From an uncultured Gammaproteobacteria bacterium (lineage in GTDB: Bacteria; Pseudomonadota; Gammaproteobacteria; PS1; Pseudothioglobaceae): DNA of 64,000 nt. Each line of letters opens with the position of its first letter. Within the stretch, counting starts at the first letter, position 1. Shown here piece by piece: positions 7,870 to 17,164 of this stretch. Both the position numbers and the translations under genes were made by a program. The stretch covers positions 1 to 64,000 of the forward strand of contig CABXDP010000001.1 in the NCBI GenBank assembly GCA_902511025.1, read 5' to 3'. The notes under the pieces are model-generated. The model was not told the origin of the DNA. It saw nothing but the letters and a program-made list of their open reading frames with translations, and made no database searches.

Positions 7870-8721
7870 CTATCCTAACCATGAATCCCGAGTTTTTTTT
7901 GCTGTTGTAAATAAGTTCTCTAGCTTTTTACTATTTTCATCTCCAATAGCTTCCAAAAGGTCATTGAGAGTCGATTGATAGCCTTTCAAGTGGCAAATGA
8001 TTTGATCTTTATTGTGAAGACAAATATCACGCCACATAATTGCATCTCCAGATGCAATTCTTGAAAAATCCTTGAATCCACCACCCGCGTATATCGAAGC
8101 TGTCGGATTTTGATTTACAAGATAGTTCACTAGAGAAAAGGCGAGCATATGAGGAAGATGTGATGTCATCCCAAGTAAATTATCATGAGACTCTGCGCTC
8201 ATAAAATCTACCTCTGCGCCGACACCTTTCCACAACTCCTCTATCACTTGAATAGATTCAGAAGAGTTATTTTCTTGAGGTGTTATGATGACTTTCTTGC
8301 CATCAAAAAGCATTGAATCACTCACTTCAAAGCCGCTTCTTTCTTTTCCAGCAATTGGATGAGCTGGAATAAAGCAGTTTGACTTAACTTTTAATACATT
8401 ATGAACAATATTAACTATATCTGTTTTAGTGCTTCCAACATCAGTGATAATGACATTATCATTTACAAGTGGCTCAATCTCTCCAAGTATGCTTTGAAAT
8501 GTTCCTACTGGAGTGGCAATGACGATAATTTCAGCGCCAACGATAGCCTCTTCAATGCTAGTTGAAAACTGATCTATTACATTTAATTTTTGAGCATCTT
8601 TAAGGCGAGCTTGGTCTCTTCCATAGCCAAAAACAACCTTTGCTAAATTTCTTTCTTTCAAGCTTCTTGCAAGAGACCCTCCAATTAGTCCAACACCAAT
8701 TATTGTTATCTTATTAATCAT
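7870..8721 (-). CDS. tyrA: Prephenate (or arogenate) dehydrogenase
   Basis: This NAD(P)-dependent oxidative decarboxylase makes the tyrosine precursor. The Rossmann motif is IGVGLIGGSLARSL at the N-terminus, followed by DVGSTKTDIV and the catalytic HPIAGKERSG region. At 283 residues it is a stand-alone TyrA without a fused chorismate mutase. The start overlaps the end of hisC by 4 bases (ATGA), showing translational coupling. Whether prephenate or arogenate is preferred cannot be read from the sequence. Confidence 0.93.
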   Translation of the reverse strand: MINKITIIGVGLIGGSLARSLKERNLAKVVFGYGRDQARLKDAQKLNVIDQFSTSIEEAIVGAEIIVIATPVGTFQSILGEIEPLVNDNVIITDVGSTKTDIVNIVHNVLKVKSNCFIPAHPIAGKERSGFEVSDSMLFDGKKVIITPQENNSSESIQVIEELWKGVGAEVDFMSAESHDNLLGMTSHLPHMLAFSLVNYLVNQNPTASIYAGGGFKDFSRIASGDAIMWRDICLHNKDQIICHLKGYQSTLNDLLEAIGDENSKKLENLFTTAKKTRDSWLG

Positions 8722-9782
8722 AAAACTTTCTTAAGAGCTTCAAGTAAATGATCATTTTCATTTGGCGTACCAATAGAAATTCTGAGATAGTCTTTCATTT
8801 CAACTGGACGCACTATAACTCCTTCTTTCAGAAGACTATGATAAATACCCATGGCATCATCAAATTCAACTGCTATAAAGTTTGCAAATGAAGGAATATA
8901 GTTTAATCCGAATGCTTCAAATCCGCTCACTAGCTGATTATAGCCATCAGAATTCATTTTTACTGAGTCTTCAAGGTATTTATCATCACCAAGTGCAGCG
9001 ATTGCAGCCATTTGGGCTGTGTGATTGACATTAAATGGCTCCCGAACTCTGTTTATATAGTCTGCAATTAGAGTGCTACAAATCGAGTATCCAACGCGAA
9101 GACCTGCGAGACCATAGGCCTTTGAAAAGGTTCGAGAGATAATAAGATTTTCAAACTCATTTAACCAGCTAATAGCTTGATCATCTATATTCAAGTATTC
9201 AAAATAGGCTTGATCTAGAACAACCGGAATATTGCTAGGAACTTTTTTTAGGAAGCTATAGACATCTTCATCACTTAAAAGAGTGCCAGTTGGGTTGTTA
9301 GGATTAGCAACAAAAATAAGCTTTGTTTGATTAGATATTAGGCTCAGCATTGCGTCTAAATCATGGCCAAATTCATTTGCAGGAGAAACCACAGCAGTTG
9401 CCCCTAATGCCTGAGTCACTAGAGGGTAAACAACGAATGCATATTGAGAAAAAATGACCTCATCACTGTGCTCTGAAACAAACACCCTCGCTATGAGCTC
9501 CAAAAGCTCATTTGAGCCATTACCTAAAGAGACCATGCTTGATGAGACTCCATGTTTTTTGGCAATCGCTTCTTTAAGCTCAAAGCAGTTGCCATCAGGG
9601 TAGCGATTTAGATTAGACAAAGACTCATTGATGGCTTTCTGCACTTTTTGACTAACACCTAGTGGATTTTCATTGGAGGCCAATTTGGAAATTTTTGAAA
9701 GTCCAAGCTCTCTAGCAAGCTCTTCTATCGGCTTTCCTCCTTGATATGGACTCAAGCCAAGAATTGATTCACAAGCATTCAT
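8718..9782 (-). CDS. hisC: Histidinol-phosphate / aromatic aminotransferase (class I/II)
   Basis: A PLP enzyme of the HisC family, 354 residues. The internal aldimine Lys is in SRTFSKAYGLAGLRVGYS, with SNENPLG near the N-terminus and NPNNPTGTLL in the middle. Its place between pheA and tyrA, with 4-base overlaps on both sides, argues that it transaminates phenylpyruvate and hydroxyphenylpyruvate, with or without also serving histidine synthesis. The enzyme family is clear; the main substrate is inferred from context. Confidence 0.92.
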   Translation of the reverse strand: MNACESILGLSPYQGGKPIEELARELGLSKISKLASNENPLGVSQKVQKAINESLSNLNRYPDGNCFELKEAIAKKHGVSSSMVSLGNGSNELLELIARVFVSEHSDEVIFSQYAFVVYPLVTQALGATAVVSPANEFGHDLDAMLSLISNQTKLIFVANPNNPTGTLLSDEDVYSFLKKVPSNIPVVLDQAYFEYLNIDDQAISWLNEFENLIISRTFSKAYGLAGLRVGYSICSTLIADYINRVREPFNVNHTAQMAAIAALGDDKYLEDSVKMNSDGYNQLVSGFEAFGLNYIPSFANFIAVEFDDAMGIYHSLLKEGVIVRPVEMKDYLRISIGTPNENDHLLEALKKVL

Positions 9783-10858
9783 AAAACAGCAACCGGGTAG
9801 GACCCAAGTATCTCCAGCTTAGAAACTCTAGATTCAATTTTTGTGATGGCATGTTTGACGTTATCTTCAACTTGATGCCCTTCTATATCAATGAAAAAGA
9901 GGTACTCCCATTTGACTCCTGGGATTGGATGCCTTGCCAATTGAAGCATATTAATCTTATTTTCTTTGAAGGGCTCTAATAAGTCGAAAAGTGCGCCTGC
10001 CTCATGTTTTGTAACAACCAGTAACGAGGTTTTGTCATTGCCACCTTTCGGTACTTCATCCTTACCAATGACTATAAATCGAGTCACGTTGCCTGCGTTA
10101 TCTTCAATATTTTTGGCAACCCTCTGAAGTCCATAAATATTTAAAGCTACCTTTGATGCAATAGCAGCTGCATTGGGCTCATCCTTAACCATTCTAGCCG
10201 CTAGCGCATTAGAGGCTACAGGTCTAAGCTCAGTATTGGGATAGTGATTTGCAAGCCACCTATGGCATTGATCCAGGGCTTGCTGGTGAGCATAGATTAC
10301 TTGAATCTCTTTTGATTGATCTTGCATCATCAAGTGATGCGCCACAGCAATCTCAACCTCACCACAAATATTTAAATCATGACTATAGAGCATATCAAGA
10401 GAAGTGCCAATGACACCATTAGAGGAGTTCTCTATTGGAACAACGCCATATTGGGCGTTATCCGTCTCAACCTGATGGAAAATCTCATCGATTGTCCCAC
10501 AATCAAGCGGAGAAACCCCATGACCAAAGTGCTTAAGAGCAGCTTCTTGAGTAAATGTACCCTCAGGACCTAGAAATGCAATTTTTAAAGGCTGCTCTAG
10601 AGCTAGACACGCCGACATGATCTCTCTAAAAATAAGAGCAATATCTTTATCTTTAAGGAGACTTTTGTTTCTTTTAATCACTTTACTGAGAACTTCAGCC
10701 TCTCTCTCAGGGCGGTAAAAGGCGGTTTGTGCATTAGACTCTTGCTTTACCAGAGCGACCTCTGCAGCAAGGTCTGCACGCTCAGAAATTAGAAGCTGAA
10801 TCTTTTGATCCAGTTCATCAATTTCTGACCTTAAATTTTGCAGTGACCTACTTTTCAT
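9779..10858 (-). CDS. pheA: Bifunctional chorismate mutase / prephenate dehydratase
   Basis: It makes phenylpyruvate from chorismate. An AroQ chorismate mutase helix bundle covers residues 1-90 (LRSEIDELDQKIQLLISER). The dehydratase follows (GPEGTFTQEAALKHFG, IENSSNGVIGTSLDML), then a C-terminal ACT domain (SLLVVTKHEAGALFDLLEPF). In the ACT domain the usual ESRP motif that binds phenylalanine is replaced by LARHP before WEYLFFIDIEGH, which may weaken feedback inhibition. It is the first gene of the aromatic operon and overlaps hisC by 4 bases. Confidence 0.95.
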   Translation of the reverse strand: MKSRSLQNLRSEIDELDQKIQLLISERADLAAEVALVKQESNAQTAFYRPEREAEVLSKVIKRNKSLLKDKDIALIFREIMSACLALEQPLKIAFLGPEGTFTQEAALKHFGHGVSPLDCGTIDEIFHQVETDNAQYGVVPIENSSNGVIGTSLDMLYSHDLNICGEVEIAVAHHLMMQDQSKEIQVIYAHQQALDQCHRWLANHYPNTELRPVASNALAARMVKDEPNAAAIASKVALNIYGLQRVAKNIEDNAGNVTRFIVIGKDEVPKGGNDKTSLLVVTKHEAGALFDLLEPFKENKINMLQLARHPIPGVKWEYLFFIDIEGHQVEDNVKHAITKIESRVSKLEILGSYPVAVL

Positions 10859-10969
10859 TAGTAAAGCTATTGTTTTATGTTTTGGGTGTATTTTACCTAA
10901 GACTTAATATACTTCAAACCATTGTTATTATTATGTTTGGGAGTGTAAAAGAAATTAAGATATTAACTA

Positions 10970-10997
10970 TTGCGCAATTTATAAAAAAAGATATAAT
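10970..10997 (+). promoter_or_regulatory. Predicted sigma70 promoter near the cobalamin riboswitch
   Basis: TTGCGC (10970-10975), a 16-base spacer and a perfect TATAAT (10992-10997) precede the B12 element. The -10 box overlaps the 5' strand of the proposed P1 stem. If this promoter is used, the transcript would start near 11004 and lack that strand. An alternative -10 (TTATAA, about 10979) would keep P1 intact. A prediction only. Confidence 0.4.
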
Positions 10998-11087
10998 CTG
11001 ATTAAATTTGATGACGGAAGTTGGTGCGATTCCAACGCTGCCCTCGCAACGGTGTTTCTTCTAGATGAGTCCGATACGTATCAGATT
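10995..11087 (+). promoter_or_regulatory. Cobalamin riboswitch, compact form
   Basis: The conserved core reads GGTGCGATTCC...CGCTGCCCTCGCAACGGT, which matches the B12 box. The hairpin GTTGG/CCAAC precedes it and a late GAGTCCGATACG segment follows. A perfect 8-base outer stem (AATCTGAT 10995-11002 with ATCAGATT 11080-11087) closes the element at only 93 bases. This is shorter than the usual 150-220 and lacks long peripheral arms, as in class II/AdoCbl-variant types seen in marine bacteria. It lies directly upstream of the BtuB-like receptor gene. Confidence 0.88.
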
Positions 11088-11117
11088 GTTTTACTTAATA
11101 CTACGATGGGTGGTGAG

Positions 11118-11175
11118 TTAAGGATTCATAATTGTTTGACTCTTTATCTCTCAATCCCTCTTTAAATTTTTTTTT
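11118..11175 (+). terminator. Possible riboswitch-controlled terminator
   Basis: TTAAGGATT (11118-11126) can pair with AATCC...TTAA (11153-11165) with a CTCT bulge, followed by nine Ts (11167-11175). It sits between the riboswitch and the ribosome binding site AAGGGG (11182-11187). It could be the expression platform for early termination. The stem is AT-rich and weak, so translation control is also possible. Confidence 0.4.
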
Positions 11176-11192
11176 ATTTATAAGGGGTCATA

Positions 11193-13199
11193 ATGTTTAA
11201 TAAAAAGCTACTTCTTGCTGTCTCTTTTTCAGCGCTTGTGTTATCGCAGCCTTCAAACGCTGTAATCGGTCCAATCAAAATTACTTTAAATCCTACTGAG
11301 CTATCTTCAAATTATTTTAATGATGTCGATACGTATGCTCCTTTCTCATCAGAGGTTTATACTCAGAGTGATATTAAAAATTCTAAAGCTACAAATATTT
11401 ATGATTTTTTATCACAAAATACCTCGCTATCACTTGCTCCATCGTCTGGAAATAGATTTTCTAAAAAAATCTCCGCTCGTGGTTATGGTTTAACTATTGG
11501 GTCTCATAATCTTGTTGTTACGCTCAATGGAAGAAGATTAAATAACATTGACACTAGCGGCCCTGCAATAAGTGAAGTAAACATTAATGACATAGAAAGA
11601 GTCGAAATCACTAAAGGAAGTGGTTCAGTAATCTATGGAGATAGTGCCATGGCAGGAGCAGTTCATCTTTACACTAAAGAGAACTTTGAGACAAAAATTT
11701 CAACAACCCCAGGTAATTATGGTTTAGTTCAAACTTCAGCATCTGTTGGAATTAATGATGAAAAAATTAATGTAAATCTTTCGATGGAAAGTTTAAAGCA
11801 TGGTGGATATCATGTAGCTGGCCCTGATGGTAATAAAGATAAGGGTGAGCAAACCAAGTCAAGCGTGGGTGCAGCTTACACTACTGATAATGGAACGGTA
11901 ATATCGTTAGATATTTCTAGAGATAGTTCTGATACAAGATACCCAAGCTATCTGACTGACGCACAATTTGATGCTGACCCCTCTCAAAATGGAACTGGAA
12001 ATAACTACACCTTCCGTGAAGCTGAGTCTTCGACAACAAATTTAAAAATTAAGCGTAAGTGGGGAAATAATTTTGAATTTACAACCAATCGATCAGCAAT
12101 TGATAGAGAAAGTCAAAATACTTATTGGTATTCCTCTGGAACAGTTGATAAGTACAAATATGATTACAACAGTAATGATTATTTACTTACTTATACAAAT
12201 GGAAACATCAAGATAGATACTGGTGTCAATATATTTGACGGCAAAAGAACGGTCACTTCTACAACTGCAAGTTCAAGAAATACTACATCTAAAGAAAACC
12301 TAGGTATCTTCTCTCAGCTTCAATACTCAAGAGATAACTCTGTCTTTATAATTGGCGCTCGTAATGAAAAAGTTGATTATGAATACAATCCTGAGTCAGG
12401 TAGTAAACTCACTGGAGAATATGATTTAAATGCTTTTGAAATAGGTGTTAATAACAGTTTGAGTCCCAATACCTCCGTATTTGCGAACTACAATCATGCA
12501 TTTCAAGCACCTTTGATTGATAGATTCTTTATATCTGCATCATGGCCAGCAACTGGTCAAGTATTCAATGGCTTTGTGAAACCTTCTAAGAGTAAAAATA
12601 TAAATTTTGGTCTAAATCATCTAACAAACAATTCAAAAACAAAACTGGCGTTATATCGATCAAACGTCACAGACGAAATGTTCTTGTGTAAATCTAATGC
12701 GGCTTCTGACTGTGGACAATTTGGAGAGAATCTCAATCTTGATAAATCACATAAGCAAGGCTTAGAGCTTCAAAATAAATATGTTTTTAGTCCAAAATGG
12801 TCAACAGATTTGAATTATGCTTATACAATTGCAAAAATAGATTCTGATGATAAAGGTAATGGTGCACTGAATGGAAAAACTAATCCAATGACATCTAAGC
12901 ATAATATCTCAGCTTCAGTTATTTATAGCCTTAATGATAATGCGAACATGATGCTAACTCAGAAATATCGCAGTAAGGCTTTTGCTGAAGAGGATTATGC
13001 AAATATATTTACAAAAAAACAGTCTGAATACAACTCAACAAACTTCAACTTTTCTTATAGTCCAAATGAAGACTTAAAGTTTAATTTTGATATTGAGAAT
13101 TTATTTAAAAATAGTTACGGCACCCGTTTGAGAGATGACGTCATCTATCCTGGAAACTCTACTAGAAACATTAAAGCAGGGCTTACTTATAAGTTTTAA
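11193..13199 (+). CDS. btuB: TonB-dependent outer membrane receptor, BtuB-like (cobalamin)
   Basis: A signal peptide (LLLAVSFSALVLSQPSNA) precedes a plug domain at about residues 45-155 (VYTQSDIKNSKATNIYDFLS, VVTLNGRRLNNI, INDIERVEITKGSGSVIYG) and a 22-strand barrel ending in AGLTYKF with a terminal Phe. The 668-residue length fits. The upstream B12 riboswitch and the downstream corrinoid adenosyltransferase point to cobalamin or cobinamide as substrate. The receptor fold is certain; the ligand is inferred from context. No clear TonB box was identified near the mature N-terminus. Confidence 0.88.
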   Translation: MFNKKLLLAVSFSALVLSQPSNAVIGPIKITLNPTELSSNYFNDVDTYAPFSSEVYTQSDIKNSKATNIYDFLSQNTSLSLAPSSGNRFSKKISARGYGLTIGSHNLVVTLNGRRLNNIDTSGPAISEVNINDIERVEITKGSGSVIYGDSAMAGAVHLYTKENFETKISTTPGNYGLVQTSASVGINDEKINVNLSMESLKHGGYHVAGPDGNKDKGEQTKSSVGAAYTTDNGTVISLDISRDSSDTRYPSYLTDAQFDADPSQNGTGNNYTFREAESSTTNLKIKRKWGNNFEFTTNRSAIDRESQNTYWYSSGTVDKYKYDYNSNDYLLTYTNGNIKIDTGVNIFDGKRTVTSTTASSRNTTSKENLGIFSQLQYSRDNSVFIIGARNEKVDYEYNPESGSKLTGEYDLNAFEIGVNNSLSPNTSVFANYNHAFQAPLIDRFFISASWPATGQVFNGFVKPSKSKNINFGLNHLTNNSKTKLALYRSNVTDEMFLCKSNAASDCGQFGENLNLDKSHKQGLELQNKYVFSPKWSTDLNYAYTIAKIDSDDKGNGALNGKTNPMTSKHNISASVIYSLNDNANMMLTQKYRSKAFAEEDYANIFTKKQSEYNSTNFNFSYSPNEDLKFNFDIENLFKNSYGTRLRDDVIYPGNSTRNIKAGLTYKF

Positions 13200-13221
13200 T
13201 GAAGTATGATGAGTTCATAAC

Positions 13222-13815
13222 ATGATTGAAAGTAATTATAAAAAGCGCATGCAGCGCAAAAAGGAATATATTGATTCTAGGATTGATCAAGCCAATATCG
13301 ATAAGGGAATCATTGTTCTTCTAACAGGCAATGGCAAAGGTAAATCATCCTCAGCAATGGGCATGATTTGCAGAGCCTTGGGCTATGATATGAATGTTGG
13401 TCTTGTTCGTTTCTTGAAAGGAGACCAGCAAACAGGAGAAGACTTGTTTTTGGAGAATCACCCAAATATTATTTCTGCTCATATGGAGAGTGGATTTACT
13501 TGGGATACTCAAGACAAGGAGCAGGACAAGATTAAAGCAACTGCAACCTGGCATGAAGCAAAGCAATTTCTATCTAACCCAAAGATAGCTGTTGTAGTTC
13601 TTGATGAAATTACTTACATGATTAACTATAAGTATCTCGATGAGAGTGATATTTTAGAAACCTTACAAAATAGACCAAAAGATCAGCATGTTGTAATTAC
13701 GGGAAGAGCGGCTAGCCAAGGCTTAATTGACGCTTCAGATACAGTTAGTGAGGTTGAAGATATAAAGCATGCTTTTAGAGCCAATATTAGAGCCCAAAAA
13801 GGCATTGATCTATAG
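13222..13815 (+). CDS. cobO: Corrinoid adenosyltransferase (CobO/BtuR type)
   Basis: It transfers the adenosyl group of ATP to cob(I)alamin or a precursor. The modified P-loop is VLLTGNGKGKSSSAMGM (residues about 32-48), and the Walker B-like region is VVVLDEITYMINY. Its 197 residues are typical of the CobA/CobO family. It starts 22 bases after the BtuB-like gene and so lies under the same riboswitch. No other B12 synthesis gene is in the window, so the pair suggests salvage. It ends 3 bases from convergent radA. Confidence 0.95.
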   Translation: MIESNYKKRMQRKKEYIDSRIDQANIDKGIIVLLTGNGKGKSSSAMGMICRALGYDMNVGLVRFLKGDQQTGEDLFLENHPNIISAHMESGFTWDTQDKEQDKIKATATWHEAKQFLSNPKIAVVVLDEITYMINYKYLDESDILETLQNRPKDQHVVITGRAASQGLIDASDTVSEVEDIKHAFRANIRAQKGIDL

Positions 13816-13818
13816 TTA

Positions 13819-15180
13819 CTAGCTATTTTCAAGCAAATACTGAATCGCTTGATATAGGTACCCTACTGAGACAATTTTCAAGCCTTTAATGCTTTTCTTT
13901 GGGTGATTACCCTTGGGAATGATAGCTACTTCAAATCCCTGTTTTTGAGCTTCAGATAGCCTTTCTTGGGCGTTGTAGACAGGTCTTACTTCACCAGTTA
14001 AGCCAACCTCGCCAAACGCAATCCAATTATTTGGAATTACCTTGTCTCTTAGGCTTGAAACAATAGAAAGCATGACAACTAGGTCTGATGCAGTTTCACT
14101 GACCTTAATTCCACCAACCACATTAATAAAGACGTCTTGATCAAAGGTTGATATTCCAGAATGCTTATGAAGAATGGCTAACTGAAGAGCCAGTCTGTTT
14201 TGATCAAGGCCAACGCTAACTCGCTTTGGAGTAACATTGGACTGGTCAACTAATGCTTGAATTTCAATTAAAAGAGGCCTTGTAGCCTCCCTAGTGACCA
14301 TCACCATAGACCCTGAGGATGGGTTTTCTTGATTTGATAAAAAAATAGATGAAGGATTGCTTACTTGCTTAAGACCCTTCTCACCCATTGCAAAAACGCT
14401 TATTTCGTTTACTGCTCCAAAGCGATTTTTTACCGCCCTAATAATACGATAACGGCCTCCTGCATCACCCTCAAAATAAAGAACTGCATCAACCATATGC
14501 TCAAGTATTCTTGGTCCCGCAAGCGCTCCACCCTTAGTTACATGGCCAATCATCAAGAGAATCGTGTTCGTTTGTTTAGCATATTGAGTGAGCTGAGCAG
14601 CACAGTCTCTAACCTGAGTTACTGAACCGGGAGCTGACGTTGAAAGGTCAGTCACCATGGTTTGAATTGAGTCAATGACAATGACTTTGGGCTGAACATC
14701 CTTCGACAGTTTAAGAATTTTCTCTAAGTGTGTTTCACCAATAAAAAGAACATCCTCCTTAATTCCAATTCTAACTGACCTTTCACTCACTTGCTCTGCA
14801 GACTCTTCTCCGCTCACATACAGAGTGGTGTTTGCTTGATTAAGAGCTGATAAGGCTTGAAGAATCAGAGTCGACTTACCAATACCAGGATCACCACCAA
14901 TAAGGACAACAGATCCATCAACTAGGCCCCCTCCAAGAGTTCGATCGAGCTCCGTGAGTCCAGTTGAAAGTCGGTCTTTGTTTTGAGATTTGATTTCTGA
15001 CAAGTGCTGAACTTTAGATGCTGGAAGATCTTTAAGACTCTCAGGCTTTGAAGCTGTTACCTGGGATATGACAACCTCTTCCAGAGTATTCCATGCCTTA
15101 CAATCTAAACACTGGCCGGCCCATTGATGTTGGGAAGCTCCGCATTCTCGGCACACAAACTCAACTTTTGTCTTTGCCAT
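13819..15180 (-). CDS. radA: DNA repair protein RadA
   Basis: A RecA-like branch-migration helicase. It has the N-terminal zinc finger CRECGASQHQWAGQCLDC, Walker A GGDPGIGKSTL, the RadA-specific KNRFGAVNEI motif, and a C-terminal Lon-protease-like domain (VNVVGGIKVSETASDL, IAFGEVGLTGEVRPV). At 453 residues it is full length. It follows nrdR by 4 bases and is probably in the glyA-nrdR-radA transcript. Confidence 0.97.
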   Translation of the reverse strand: MAKTKVEFVCRECGASQHQWAGQCLDCKAWNTLEEVVISQVTASKPESLKDLPASKVQHLSEIKSQNKDRLSTGLTELDRTLGGGLVDGSVVLIGGDPGIGKSTLILQALSALNQANTTLYVSGEESAEQVSERSVRIGIKEDVLFIGETHLEKILKLSKDVQPKVIVIDSIQTMVTDLSTSAPGSVTQVRDCAAQLTQYAKQTNTILLMIGHVTKGGALAGPRILEHMVDAVLYFEGDAGGRYRIIRAVKNRFGAVNEISVFAMGEKGLKQVSNPSSIFLSNQENPSSGSMVMVTREATRPLLIEIQALVDQSNVTPKRVSVGLDQNRLALQLAILHKHSGISTFDQDVFINVVGGIKVSETASDLVVMLSIVSSLRDKVIPNNWIAFGEVGLTGEVRPVYNAQERLSEAQKQGFEVAIIPKGNHPKKSIKGLKIVSVGYLYQAIQYLLENS

Positions 15181-15184
15181 AAGC

Positions 15185-15637
15185 TTACTTGTTCATTAAT
15201 TTGTCAATTTCGCTTTTGAATGCCTCAATATCTTGGAATTGCCTATAAACCGAAGCAAAACGAATGTATGCAACCTCATCGAGCGCTCTAAGCTCTTCCA
15301 TTACCCACTCACCCAAGGTTGACGAAGGAACCTCTCTGTCATTCTGGGCCATCAGCCTTCTCTGAATCTTTTGAATGGCAGTTTCTATTTTTGAGATTTC
15401 AACAGGTCTTTTTTCAAGAGCTTTCAAGAGCCCTGATCTAAGTTTGTCCTCACTAAAGGTTTGTCTTGAATCATCGCTCTTAATAAGTCTTGGGAGATTC
15501 AAATCAACGGTTTCTCTTGTTGAGTGCCTCTCACCACAGGCTATGCACTCTCTTCTTCTTCGAACCTGAGATCCATCATCTAGCAACCTAGTATCTAAAA
15601 CCTTGGTGTCATCAGATTGACAAAAAGGACAGCGCAT
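15185..15637 (-). CDS. nrdR: Transcriptional repressor NrdR
   Basis: An ATP/dATP-sensing repressor of ribonucleotide reductase genes. The zinc ribbon MRCPFCQSDDTKVLDTRLL...RRRRECIACGERHSTRE is followed by the ATP-cone (residues about 47-137). At 150 residues it is the standard length. It lies between glyA and radA with gaps of 5 and 4 bases. Confidence 0.97.
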   Translation of the reverse strand: MRCPFCQSDDTKVLDTRLLDDGSQVRRRRECIACGERHSTRETVDLNLPRLIKSDDSRQTFSEDKLRSGLLKALEKRPVEISKIETAIQKIQRRLMAQNDREVPSSTLGEWVMEELRALDEVAYIRFASVYRQFQDIEAFKSEIDKLMNK

Positions 15638-15642
15638 TTAGA

Positions 15643-16896
15643 TTATTTATAGACTGGAAATCTTGAACAAAGTTCTTCGACTTTAGCTCGAACTTCATTA
15701 ACAACGTCTGGATTCTCAATGTCATCACAAATGTCACAAATCCAGTGAGTAATATCTTTGCACTCACTTTCACCAAAACCTCGAGTCGTCGCTGCAGGTG
15801 TACCAATTCTAATACCGCTTGTTACAAATGGAGACTGAGGATCATTAGGTACAGAGTTCTTATTAACTGTTATGTGCGCTGACCCTAATATTGCATCAAC
15901 GGCTTTTCCAGTGAGACCCTGCTCAATAAAGCTAACAAGAAATACGTGGTTATCCGTACCACCTGAGACAACATCGTATCCCCTTTCCATAAAAACACTA
16001 GCCATCGCTCTTGCATTTTTAACCACCTGCTTTTGGTACGACTTAAAGTCATCGCTCATAGCCTCTTTAAAAGCAACCGCTTTAGCTGCAATAATGTGCA
16101 TCAAAGGGCCTCCCTGAATACCAGGAAAAATGGCAGAATTCAATTTTTTTTCAATTTTCTCATTCGCCCTTGCAACAATCAATCCACCTCTTGGCCCCCT
16201 GAGAGTCTTATGGGTGGTCGTCGTACATACATCAGCAATATGAATGGGTGATGGATAATCTCCAGTAGCAACAAGGCCTGCTACATGAGCCATGTCAACA
16301 AGAAGATAGGCTTCAACCATATCAGCAATATCTCTAAAGCGTTGCCAGTCAATGATTCTAGAATAAGCAGAGAATCCAGCAATCACCATCTTAGGTTTAT
16401 GCTCTAGGGCTAACCTCTCAACTTCATCATAATCAATTTCACCCGTATCCTCATCAAGACCATACTGAAAAGCCTTGTAATGTTTTCCTGAAAAGGATGG
16501 ACCTGCGCCATGCGTCAAGTGACCTCCATGAGCCAGACTCATACCTAAAATAGTGTCTCCAGGAACTAATAGTGCTTGAAATACAGCTGCGTTAGCAGTT
16601 GAACCTGAGTGAGGCTGAACATTAGCATAGGCAGCACCAAAAAGCTCTTTTGCACGGCTTATTGCAAGATCTTCAGCAACATCAACGTGTTCACAGCCCC
16701 CATAGTATCTCTTTGACGGATACCCTTCTGCGTATTTATTAGTTAACTGCGATCCTTGTAAAGCCATGACTGCAGGTGAAGTATAGTTTTCTGATGCAAT
16801 TAATTCAATATGCGCTTCTTGTCTTGCTTCTTCTGCCGCAACAACATTTGCTATGTCAGAATCAACGTCGTTTAGTGTAAGATTTTTATTAAACAT
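15643..16896 (-). CDS. glyA: Serine hydroxymethyltransferase
   Basis: This PLP enzyme interconverts serine and glycine with tetrahydrofolate. The PLP Lys is in [15 protein letters not shown]. Other hallmarks are [16 protein letters not shown] at the start, YYGGCEHVD, and HSGSTAN. At 417 residues it is normal. It is preceded by AGGAAGCCTCC before the ATG. The 268-base gap upstream to dadA is AT-rich, and I saw no glycine-riboswitch-like sequence in it. Confidence 0.97.
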   Translation of the reverse strand: MFNKNLTLNDVDSDIANVVAAEEARQEAHIELIASENYTSPAVMALQGSQLTNKYAEGYPSKRYYGGCEHVDVAEDLAISRAKELFGAAYANVQPHSGSTANAAVFQALLVPGDTILGMSLAHGGHLTHGAGPSFSGKHYKAFQYGLDEDTGEIDYDEVERLALEHKPKMVIAGFSAYSRIIDWQRFRDIADMVEAYLLVDMAHVAGLVATGDYPSPIHIADVCTTTTHKTLRGPRGGLIVARANEKIEKKLNSAIFPGIQGGPLMHIIAAKAVAFKEAMSDDFKSYQKQVVKNARAMASVFMERGYDVVSGGTDNHVFLVSFIEQGLTGKAVDAILGSAHITVNKNSVPNDPQSPFVTSGIRIGTPAATTRGFGESECKDITHWICDICDDIENPDVVNEVRAKVEELCSRFPVYK

Positions 16897-17164
16897 GGAG
16901 GCTTCCTAGAAAAGATAAAAAATGGTATTTCAACGTAAATATTTTTTAACAAGAATATACCTTAATGACACTCTCATTCTAAATGATTTTGGTTGATAAT
17001 TCTATGATTTTATTTAATTCTTTTTAATTAATAAAAATCACCTTTCAATCGCATCATTGATAAGAAGAAATTAAAAAATATTATCTATCATTTAAGAAGA
17101 TTTATAAGAATAAAATAAAACATTTCAAGTGGTAAAATTTAATTTTTAAACCCATAATTATTTA

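Noticed and set aside
16897-17164. Possible glycine riboswitch upstream of glyA
   Set aside because: The gap is AT-rich with no conserved glycine-aptamer core on either strand; only an RBS-like AGGAAGCCTCC is seen.
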